This document shows, one piece after another, positions 1 to 5,841 of a stretch of 5,841 nt of DNA (within the stretch, counting starts at the first letter, position 1; each line of letters begins with the position of its first letter). Made by a program: the position numbers and the translations under genes. Source of the stretch: RGIG8497 sp045593265. GTDB lineage: Bacteria; Bacillota; Clostridia; RGIG6154. The notes under the pieces are model-generated. The model was not told where the DNA came from, did no database searches, and saw nothing but the letters and a program-made list of their open reading frames with translations. The stretch covers positions 1-5,841 of the forward strand of contig JAZNWH010000070.1 in NCBI GenBank assembly GCA_045593265.1. Direction: 5' to 3'.

Positions 1-196
1 ATCGAAAGAAATTACTGTTGAAGATAACAGTTCAGTAACTTACGGTATCGGTGTCGTAAAGGATGATGAACTGATTAAAGAGTTTCACGATATTTCTCTT
101 GATTATCGCAAAATTAAAAACTTAGTAAATACGTTTAATAATGAACATATCACTGAAGAAGAATTTTCTGACCTGGCATTAGATTTCTGTGATTAA
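1..196 (+). CDS. DUF6514-like small protein, 3' end only
   Basis: The frame beginning at base 2 is open for 64 codons and ends with TAA at 194-196; the start is beyond the left edge. The visible protein contains VTYGIGVVKDDELI, then EFHDISLDYRKIKNLV, then an acidic tail ending in FSDLALDFCD. A Tyr-Gly-Ile strand, an 'I-x-D-I-S-x-D' turn, a short helix with an Asn near its end, and an Asp-Phe close to the C-terminus match my recollection of DUF6514, short proteins of unknown function common in Clostridia. No catalytic residues, membrane segment or signal peptide is visible. The gene converges on the giant minus-strand gene, with a shared hairpin between them, so the two are not co-transcribed. 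The function is unknown. I am fairly sure that this is a real coding region and moderately sure of the family. Confidence 0.72.
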   Translation, partial: SKEITVEDNSSVTYGIGVVKDDELIKEFHDISLDYRKIKNLVNTFNNEHITEEEFSDLALDFCD

Positions 197-239
197 CCAA
201 AATATTTCAACCATCAGTTCGCCTTTACGACTGTATTTA

Positions 240-261
240 AAAGCACCCCGCAGGGTGCTTT
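240..261. terminator. Bidirectional intrinsic terminator between convergent genes
   Basis: A perfect 9-bp inverted repeat (AAAGCACCC at 240-248, GGGTGCTTT at 253-261) encloses a 4-base loop, CGCA. Read on the minus strand, the hairpin starts three bases after the giant gene's TAA (265-267) and its last arm runs into TTTT followed by AAATA. Read on the plus strand, it lies 43 bases after the DUF6514-like stop and is followed by the AT-rich TATATTATTT. The position between two convergent stops and the GC-rich stem support a shared Rho-independent terminator. The U-tracts are short on both sides, so efficiency is uncertain. Nothing else is visible in the gap 197-264. Confidence 0.8.
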
Positions 262-264
262 ATA

Positions 265-3200
265 TTATTTCAGAACTATATCGTACCATATAAGTGCCGC
301 ATTCTGACTAAATCCTGCTTCCCTTAATTTTGCAAGCTTCTGTGCTTTCTGATTTTTGCCCTTTACCCCACTTGTACATTTTAAAAAGTAATAATAATTT
401 CTCGCATCATAGTCAAAGACTTTCTGTGCTGCAGGGAAACGTTTCTTTTGCGAATCAGTAAGTAGAGAATAATAGAAATAATCCATGCTTTGATAATCTT
501 CAGCTTTCATTTTTGTGTCTTCGCTTACGAGAAGTTTGTCAAGCTGAAGCTTCTGCTCCGGAGTCAATGCTTTGTTTTTGGCAATATACGCACGTTGCAC
601 AATGGCACTTGACTTTTTGTCCTTGAGATGTGATAATGCCTTTTGGTCAATTTCTGATAATTTATTATACACATTTTCATAATTAAAATTATAATGATGT
701 TCTACAAAAGTTGCATCCCTTATATCACAACGCCTTGCAACTTCAAGTTTTTCTTTGGCATCTTTACTAAGATATGATACCTTTAAATCAGTTTTTGCAT
801 CTGGAAGTATACCTGAATTATCAATATGCTTATACTTATCGCTGTACTTAGCGTCAGGAATAGCTGCAATCTCCCTTACTAAATCATAAGAACGTTTTGA
901 CTTTACTCCATCTTCCTTAAGCAAGTCATATCTTTCGGTATCTTTGACAGATAAAGTATCAAATTCATTATTAACCCAATCCTGAGCAGTCGGAAGAGCA
1001 TTTCTGCCAAACAAACCCGCCTGAACATAGTTTTTAACAGTTTCACCTGTTGAATCATTATGTACAGGATATTGCAGGCTCTTTTCGCCTTTACTGTTGT
1101 AAGTGTATTTACCGCCACTCCATACCGTGCCAATACCTCTGAGACTTTTTAAAATCTGACTTGCACCGCCATATGGCCATAAACCATAAGCCAATTTAGA
1201 TGCTTCTTCACCAATTACTTTTAATCTTCTGTTAAGTGGTGTTTTAGGACTAATAGTTTCTGTTATCTTTGAAAATTCAAGACTTGTTAAATCTTCAGCA
1301 TACGGAATACCTGAAGATATTGGAATTCTTCCACCACCAAGCAAACCACCAACGAAAGGAAGATTTTCCGCCATATCCTTTGCTAAGTGCATAGCCGCTC
1401 CGCCCTGAGTTTTACTTTTATTAGTGTGAAAATCAGCTTTATTCCCCTTAATCAAACTGCCTGCTGCATTGAAAGAATTTGGGAGCTTATATCCTGTTGT
1501 ATATCCGACAAAATCATTTGCCATACCAACAGGATCGAATGCAGGACGTCTGCCCATAACCTTTTCGTATAAATCATTAAATAAATACGCACTTAAGAAA
1601 TACCACATAAGAGCAGCTGCAAGCTCACGTTTTTTCCTTGTTGCATTTGGCAAATCCTTAAATAAGAAAGAATACTGATTATTAACCTCAACCTGAAATG
1701 CAGTCAAACATTTCGCCAAAGGATTCTTTGCAGAAAAGATTGTAGGAAGCGCACCCTTCGAACGGTCCGCAAGCAAACCTGCAGCAAAAGAATTAGCTTC
1801 ACTTAATGACTTTTCAATTCCCATATTTTTGTCTATACATTCAAGATACTTTGCTCTCCATATTACCTGCGATGTGAAATTATCAACAAATTCCATAGGC
1901 TTCATTAAAACTTCACTGAACTTTTCTGATTTGGTTTTAACAAGCTTATCGCTTCCAAAACGATTGGTCAGGAAATCTGACATATCAACAATTCCGTCAT
2001 CAGATGAATAACTTCTTAGTGTTTCAATGCCTGCTTTTATTATAGACCTTTTACTGCATCCTGCCATTGCCTGAGTCAGCGGAATGAAATTGGTAAATGC
2101 AGAAGAAAGATTTCCTGCAATCATATTAACCGAAACATTTCTGCCCATTGCTGTCACTACATTATAGAATTTTCTGTTAATCAACCCTTCCCAGTGTCTG
2201 TCATGCATACTCTTTTTATTTGCAAGCAGATTAGTATATTCACGAAGTTCAATCGCAAATTGACCGAATTTAGTCAAATCACGCTCTTTCAAAGCATTAT
2301 ATCTTTCTTGCAATGTTTCTTTATCTAGAGTATTATTCTCTTCAAGCTGTTCAATTTCTGCCTTTACCCCATCTTCAGTATATTTGGCAACTATGGTATT
2401 TTCGAAAACTCTTAGTCTTTGAATATCATCTGTATGATAAATAACATCGCTTATTCCTTCAATATACTTATCAAATCCTTCTACAGCATCAAATACAGTC
2501 TTATTTCCTTGTCTTTGATTGGTATTCTTGAAATAAGTAATACCAGGCTTGAAAGTATGTGTCTTCCCTGCAAGATTTGTCGGCAGTTCTGTAACATCCA
2601 TATTGATACCTATTGCACGTGCCATTTTGTCAAGTATTCCGTCTGCCTCGTCATTAATAAAATGAGGAAAATATGTATGTCGGTATTCAACAGGAGCATA
2701 TCCGTTTCTTACTCTTACCCTGTTCATTTCAACAAACAATTCATCATAAATCTTGTGGAACTCATTTATTGCATGATTTATCTTGTCGATGTTTTCTTTG
2801 ATATTTTTGTTATCACTGAGAAATCTCTCTTTCTGAGACTTTAATTCCTCAAGTTTGATTCTGTCATTTTGAGTAAGCCTGCTCTTGTTTTCAAGATAAT
2901 CAATATCTCCGTTAAGCTCTCCTAAAAACTGAACAGCAAAGCTTTCACTTACCCTATCACCTTTCTCAATAATTCTTGATATTCCAAGTGCTCTTACCCT
3001 GTTTCTGAACTCTGTTTTAAACTTTGTTCTTTCAGCTTCATTTTTATGAACAGGTGTGAAATATTCGTCTATTATTGCATCTGCAGAAGCTTTATCTTTT
3101 ACCATATCACGAATGTTGCGTTCCATTGTCTCTCTGCCATAAGCAAGACCTGACCTTTTCTCTTTCCAGTTGTCAGAACCTTCGATAAGAGAATTTGCTG

Positions 3201-5841
3201 TTGCACTTAATTTTTCTTTCCTGATTGCGTTGTATCTTGCAATAGAACGTTCCACAAAATCAAGCTGTGCTTTTAAATGGTAAACTGCTTTTATTCCGTC
3301 AATGTTGGCTGTTTTTGGAATATCCGCCTCTGTAATTTTGCCACTTATAAGACCTTCAAGAAAATGTTTGTCCTTATCAGAAAGTAATATCCCGTCTTCT
3401 GCCTTTTTATATTTATCCTGCAGTTCTTTCCGTTCATTGTATAGTCCTATAAGTTCATCTTCTGTCATTTCAATTCTGTTGTTTGATGTCGAAGTGTTTT
3501 CCTTGACAACATCAAAATCATCTGTTATAATTTCCGTAGAAGGTAGAGAAACAAGAGACGCTTCGGGCGTACTACTTAGGGACGATAATTCGTCATTAAG
3601 TGCTTGTGTAATACCTTCTTTATTTTTACCTATAAACGCAGTTACAACCCAAAGTTTTTTATATTTATTTTCAGCTGCAGCAACTACTGTATAATATGTA
3701 CCATCAATTTTTTTAGTATACATTAGCATTGGCGAAGGCCTGTCATTTTTATCTCTAAACTCTTTACTATATACAATTTCATCATTATCATTTTTAATTA
3801 TTTCTAACGAATCATAGTTATCAAGAATAAATTCTACTCTTGCCACATCTTCCGGGTCCGCCATAGAATTATCATGTTTGCCATTTACACCATGACGATT
3901 CTCAATATGATTTAATGCGTTTGTATTTATAGCATGAATATAATCATTAACATCTATACCAAGTATGCTTTTTATTCTTTCAGCTTCATTATTTTTAACT
4001 TTTGAAAGATTTATTCTCTTAAATCCTGACGAAATTTTATTTTTTATGTTATTTAATTTTTCCAAAATTTCAGAATTCACAGAGTGAATATATCTTTTAT
4101 CGACCTTGTTTTCATCATAAGGATGTGTTTTAATGTTGCCCTCTGAAACTTCATTCTTAAGCACCACATCAGGAACTTCGGCAACAGGAACCTTGGCTCC
4201 CTTTTCGTATTTGTATAATTCATTAAGCTTATCAGAAAATGCTGATACTGCATTATAAAAGTCTTGTTTTGAAGCTTCCTTGTACATTTCTGCATCTTCT
4301 CCTGTGTAAGAGGAAAGCTCCGTCTCTACCTTTTTTATGGACCTTGAAACTTCTGCTATTCTCTTTAACATATCTGCAGGATGAGTTATTTCGGAACTGA
4401 ATAAATGCGGATACTGCTCCTTAAGTTCATTGTAAACTGCCTCAACTTCAACATTTCCATCTTTTTTGGTTGTTGAAACAAAGAAGCTTCCCATATTCTG
4501 CTTAACAAAATCTGAATAATCAGCTATATTGCCTGCATCCTCTTTTGAAATAAACATTCTTGTGTTTCTTAGTTGCTTTCTTAAATCTGCATACTCTTTA
4601 TATAGCTCATCATTAATAACTTTTCCTTTCGAGTACATCTCTTCAAACAATGCATCTATATCCTTAACATCAACCATTCCGTTCTTGATATGTTTATCTG
4701 TTACAGCTTTTATAATTTCATTTACCCTGGTGTCATTTCTCAGGTTGGTGATGTTGAAAGCTTTTGAGAGACTTTTTCTTAAGGTGTTAACTGCTTTTTT
4801 ATAATAGTCTTCAGCTTTCTTTGTTCTGAATTTGGTATCATCGTTATCAACCGCTCCGTTTTCGGTCTCAACAGCTTCGTTTTTGTTAACACCTTCGGTA
4901 TCTCTATCCAAAAGACCTACATTTCCGTTATCAGAGTTTCTGTAATCACTATAATCAGTAAAGTCATTTTGGGTGTTATTTGTCAAATTTCCTGAATTAT
5001 TCCCCTTGACAATAGATTTATTCTGTGATACCATACCCTTAGAAGATGATGTTCCAGCGCTCGCAGGAGAACCATTTTGGTTCGTATTGCTTACTGGCAT
5101 CATCTTTTTATTAACTTCTTTAAAGTCTATTAAATATTGATATTGTTCTTTACCTTTATCCCTTATGTTGAATGTAACATCATACAACTCTCCGTCTAAA
5201 TATATTCGATTTTCAAACTTGTACCAATATTTTACACCTTTATGTGCTGAATTCTTAGGAAGAATATTGGGATTAACATAGCTTAGTTCTGTTTCAACTT
5301 TTTTGAATTTTGATGTAGATAAAATATCTGCTAAATCATAAAGTGAATTAATTTTAGAATTTTTTTCCTTCGTAGACCCCATTTCATCACCATAAAGATT
5401 TTTTTGAGCAGTAAACCTATCACCTTTAACTTCTATTTTTTTAGTTCCTGTATTTAGTGTAACTGCACCCAAATTAAAAATCGTAGCTACTCGTTCTTTG
5501 AAGTTTTTTTGCTTGACATCTTGTGATGTTCCTACAGGAAAGTCTGTTTTATATATTCTTATTCCGCTTTTAGTTACACCTTCAAAAGAAAATGATGTAT
5601 TATTCAAATTCACGGTATTGTTAGATGTCTCATTACCATTCTTTGCCCCATCTCTTACTGCTTTTTCGAACAGTTTGATTGCTTCTTCATATTGGGTGAA
5701 GTTAGTAAACTTTGCATAATATCTTCCTTCGTTATGGGTAAGCTTGTCCTTTATTTTGTTATAGGTGTCTTTTATGGTGTTTACTATTCCTCTTGCTGTT
5801 GCTAAATCGTGGTTTGCAAGCTCTGTGAGAGCAGAATATCC
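265..5841 (-). CDS. Giant phage-type polyvalent protein with LPD3-like and BECR nuclease-like modules, 5' end outside window
   Basis: A single open frame of 1858 codons runs from the right edge to TAA at 265-267. The GTG at 5611-5613 is a possible internal start but is probably not used: no Shine-Dalgarno sequence precedes it, and the 76 codons upstream read as normal charged protein (for example TELANHDLATARG and YEEAIKLFEKAVRDG). The visible order is: helical segment (1-65), LPD3-like domain (80-245), hydrophilic linker (248-338), helical region (340-610), PBECR-like module (616-744), Ser/Thr linker (749-788), coiled coils (about 795-876 and 980-1041), a YRHTYFPHF motif (1053-1061), a hydrophobic helical region (1206-1436), a Gly-rich and WPYGGASQ module (1494-1643), and a Lys-rich tail. 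Such proteins are known from Firmicutes prophages and are thought to enter the recipient cell with the DNA. No protease, helicase or methylase motif is visible. The frame is intact. The polyvalent class is fairly likely; the exact role is inferred. Confidence 0.85.
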   Translation of the reverse strand, partial: GYSALTELANHDLATARGIVNTIKDTYNKIKDKLTHNEGRYYAKFTNFTQYEEAIKLFEKAVRDGAKNGNETSNNTVNLNNTSFSFEGVTKSGIRIYKTDFPVGTSQDVKQKNFKERVATIFNLGAVTLNTGTKKIEVKGDRFTAQKNLYGDEMGSTKEKNSKINSLYDLADILSTSKFKKVETELSYVNPNILPKNSAHKGVKYWYKFENRIYLDGELYDVTFNIRDKGKEQYQYLIDFKEVNKKMMPVSNTNQNGSPASAGTSSSKGMVSQNKSIVKGNNSGNLTNNTQNDFTDYSDYRNSDNGNVGLLDRDTEGVNKNEAVETENGAVDNDDTKFRTKKAEDYYKKAVNTLRKSLSKAFNITNLRNDTRVNEIIKAVTDKHIKNGMVDVKDIDALFEEMYSKGKVINDELYKEYADLRKQLRNTRMFISKEDAGNIADYSDFVKQNMGSFFVSTTKKDGNVEVEAVYNELKEQYPHLFSSEITHPADMLKRIAEVSRSIKKVETELSSYTGEDAEMYKEASKQDFYNAVSAFSDKLNELYKYEKGAKVPVAEVPDVVLKNEVSEGNIKTHPYDENKVDKRYIHSVNSEILEKLNNIKNKISSGFKRINLSKVKNNEAERIKSILGIDVNDYIHAINTNALNHIENRHGVNGKHDNSMADPEDVARVEFILDNYDSLEIIKNDNDEIVYSKEFRDKNDRPSPMLMYTKKIDGTYYTVVAAAENKYKKLWVVTAFIGKNKEGITQALNDELSSLSSTPEASLVSLPSTEIITDDFDVVKENTSTSNNRIEMTEDELIGLYNERKELQDKYKKAEDGILLSDKDKHFLEGLISGKITEADIPKTANIDGIKAVYHLKAQLDFVERSIARYNAIRKEKLSATANSLIEGSDNWKEKRSGLAYGRETMERNIRDMVKDKASADAIIDEYFTPVHKNEAERTKFKTEFRNRVRALGISRIIEKGDRVSESFAVQFLGELNGDIDYLENKSRLTQNDRIKLEELKSQKERFLSDNKNIKENIDKINHAINEFHKIYDELFVEMNRVRVRNGYAPVEYRHTYFPHFINDEADGILDKMARAIGINMDVTELPTNLAGKTHTFKPGITYFKNTNQRQGNKTVFDAVEGFDKYIEGISDVIYHTDDIQRLRVFENTIVAKYTEDGVKAEIEQLEENNTLDKETLQERYNALKERDLTKFGQFAIELREYTNLLANKKSMHDRHWEGLINRKFYNVVTAMGRNVSVNMIAGNLSSAFTNFIPLTQAMAGCSKRSIIKAGIETLRSYSSDDGIVDMSDFLTNRFGSDKLVKTKSEKFSEVLMKPMEFVDNFTSQVIWRAKYLECIDKNMGIEKSLSEANSFAAGLLADRSKGALPTIFSAKNPLAKCLTAFQVEVNNQYSFLFKDLPNATRKKRELAAALMWYFLSAYLFNDLYEKVMGRRPAFDPVGMANDFVGYTTGYKLPNSFNAAGSLIKGNKADFHTNKSKTQGGAAMHLAKDMAENLPFVGGLLGGGRIPISSGIPYAEDLTSLEFSKITETISPKTPLNRRLKVIGEEASKLAYGLWPYGGASQILKSLRGIGTVWSGGKYTYNSKGEKSLQYPVHNDSTGETVKNYVQAGLFGRNALPTAQDWVNNEFDTLSVKDTERYDLLKEDGVKSKRSYDLVREIAAIPDAKYSDKYKHIDNSGILPDAKTDLKVSYLSKDAKEKLEVARRCDIRDATFVEHHYNFNYENVYNKLSEIDQKALSHLKDKKSSAIVQRAYIAKNKALTPEQKLQLDKLLVSEDTKMKAEDYQSMDYFYYSLLTDSQKKRFPAAQKVFDYDARNYYYFLKCTSGVKGKNQKAQKLAKLREAGFSQNAALIWYDIVLK
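913..1233 (-). other. Conserved-looking 'WPYGGASQ' C-terminal module
   Basis: Residues about 1537-1643 contain LAYGLWPYGGASQILKSLRG, then a Gly-rich turn with GGKYTYNSKGEKSLQYPVH, then NYVQAGLFGRNALPTAQDW, and end before a helix with SVKDTERYDLLKE. The series 'P-x-G-G-x-Q-x-x-K', 'Y-P-V', 'x-L-F-G-x-x-A-x-x-x-A' and 'L-S-x-K-x-T-x-x-Y' is a signature I recall from the C-terminal thirds of many Firmicutes phage giant proteins with otherwise different N-terminal modules. No enzymatic motif is visible, and it is probably structural. The remaining tail to residue 1858 is helical and Lys-rich, with SGVKGKNQKAQKLAKLREAG near the end. Confidence 0.45.
1534..2226 (-). other. Hydrophobic helical C-terminal region of the giant protein (LPD38-like?)
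   Basis: Residues about 1206-1436 are helical and unusually hydrophobic for this protein. NVVTAMGRNVSVNMIAGNLS continues into SSAFTNFIPLTQAMAG (about 1227-1261), AAGLLADRSKGALPTIFSA with NPLAKCLTAFQVEVNNQ follows (about 1353-1388), and LAAALMWYFLSAYLFNDL (1407-1424) could span or insert into a membrane. The 'N-P-x-x-K-x-x-x-x-F-Q' segment followed by a hydrophobic helix is a pattern I recall from C-terminal parts of large phage proteins labelled LPD38 or similar. The inferred role is membrane association or packing inside the virion and passage into the host. The assignment to LPD38 is tentative. Confidence 0.4.
3532..3597 (-). other. Ser/Thr/Pro linker with atypical codon use after the nuclease-like module
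   Basis: Directly after the PBECR-like module the protein reads SSLSSTPEASLVSLPSTE, a likely flexible hinge. The codons here include TCG, TCC, ACG (twice), CCC and GCG close together, whereas most of this AT-rich gene prefers A- or T-ending codons. The stretch looks like a junction between modules of different origin. This is read by eye without a codon-usage computation. Confidence 0.5.
3610..3996 (-). other. PBECR-type (Barnase-EndoU-ColicinE5/D-RelE fold) nuclease-like module
   Basis: Residues about 616-744 hold a helix ending in ALNHIENRHGVNG (His645, Arg649, His650, Gly651), then an acidic segment with DPEDVARVEFILDNYDSLEI, strand-like EIVYSKEF and SPMLMYTKKI, and a closing pair of strands, TYYTVVAAAE and KLWVVTAFIG (Trp731, Thr734). 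The order of an early helix with a His/Arg-His pair, 'D-P-E-D-V' before a helix, and a final 'V-x-T-x-F' strand is what I recall for the phage BECR-fold nuclease families (PBECR), proposed RNases used against host functions. I cannot say which PBECR subfamily it is. The His and the Thr of the last strand are the candidate catalytic residues, by inference from BECR nucleases in general. No adjacent immunity gene is visible. Confidence 0.6.
4828..5100 (-). other. Low-complexity Ser/Asn/Thr/Gly linker in the giant protein
   Basis: Residues about 248-338 are rich in Ser, Asn, Thr, Gly and Asp (for example NQNGSPASAGTSSSKGMV, later DFTDYSDYRNSDNGNVGL) and lack hydrophobic clusters, so the stretch is probably disordered. 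It separates the LPD3-like domain from the following charged helical region. In modular phage and toxin proteins such linkers mark module boundaries. The subsegment around 5050-5070 is richer in GC than the flanking coding sequence. Confidence 0.6.
5107..5613 (-). other. LPD3-like domain of the giant protein
   Basis: Visible residues about 77-245 form a compact alpha/beta-looking unit. It starts with SFSFEGVTKSGIRIYKTDF, passes through an alternating hydrophobic strand region (VTLNTGTKKIEVKG) and a helix (INSLYDLADILSTSKFKK), and ends with three strand-like stretches: KGVKYWYKFENRIYLDGELY, YDVTFNIRDKG, and YQYLIDFKEV. The late pattern 'W-x-x-F-x-x-x-I-x-x-D-G-x-x-Y-x-V-x-F-x-I' followed by a Tyr-rich strand resembles large polyvalent protein-associated domain 3 (LPD3), which accompanies toxin and nuclease modules in phage proteins. 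Its biochemical role is not known to me. The domain ends where the low-complexity linker begins. An unrelated small alpha/beta domain with the same strand pattern remains possible. Confidence 0.5.

Noticed and set aside
2419..2844. Plus-strand open frame of 141 codons with Cys- and Ile-rich content
   Set aside because: It lies wholly antisense to the giant gene, including over its YRHTYFPHF motif. The composition is what AT-rich antisense frames give, and no domain is recognised.
3302..3694. Plus-strand open frame of 130 codons opposite the nuclease-like module
   Set aside because: It is antisense to a well-supported coding frame, its Ser/Leu-rich protein mirrors the opposite strand's codons, and no convincing ribosome binding site or family pattern is visible.
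5611..5613. GTG as the start codon of the giant gene
   Set aside because: No Shine-Dalgarno sequence lies just upstream, and the same frame continues as plausible protein to the window edge.
5498..5719. Plus-strand open frame of 73 codons near the right edge
   Set aside because: It overlaps the antisense of the giant gene, whose frame is continuous here, and the protein has no recognisable features.
265..5841. CRISPR array, tRNA, rRNA or insertion sequence inside the window
   Set aside because: I saw no regularly spaced repeats, no cloverleaf-like sequence, and no transposase frame or terminal inverted repeats. The region is continuous coding sequence.

Overview
The window holds almost nothing but one very long minus-strand gene. 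Its reading frame is open without a stop from the right edge (5841) down to a TAA at 265-267, giving 1858 visible codons, and its start lies outside the window. Domain-like patterns and size point to a giant phage-type 'polyvalent' protein. These are multidomain proteins of prophages and other mobile elements of Firmicutes, thought to be packaged and delivered with the element's DNA. I name the family from recalled sequence patterns; no database search was possible.

The organism is most likely a low-GC member of the Clostridia (Lachnospiraceae or a relative). The AT-rich codon use supports this, and so does the small plus-strand gene at the left edge, which resembles the DUF6514 family typical of Clostridia.

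Layout from left to right: the 3' end of the DUF6514-like gene (1-196, plus strand); a short intergenic gap with a strong hairpin (240-261) that probably ends transcription from both sides; then the giant gene on the minus strand (265-5841).

Reading the giant protein from its visible N-terminal side: a charged helical stretch; an LPD3-like domain (about 5107-5613); a Ser/Asn/Thr/Gly-rich linker (4828-5100); a long charged helical region; a compact module resembling phage BECR-fold nucleases, the PBECR group (3610-3996); a Ser/Thr/Pro linker with different codon use (3532-3597); coiled-coil segments; a conserved-looking Tyr-Phe-Pro-His motif (2659-2685); a large C-terminal part with several hydrophobic stretches (1534-2226); a Gly-rich and 'WPYGGASQ' module (913-1233); and a Lys-rich tail. 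The likely picture is a virion-borne or co-transferred protein carrying a nuclease-like toxin module in its middle, attached to a helical, membrane-active or structural C-terminal scaffold. Residue numbers below count the codon at 5839-5841 as residue 1.
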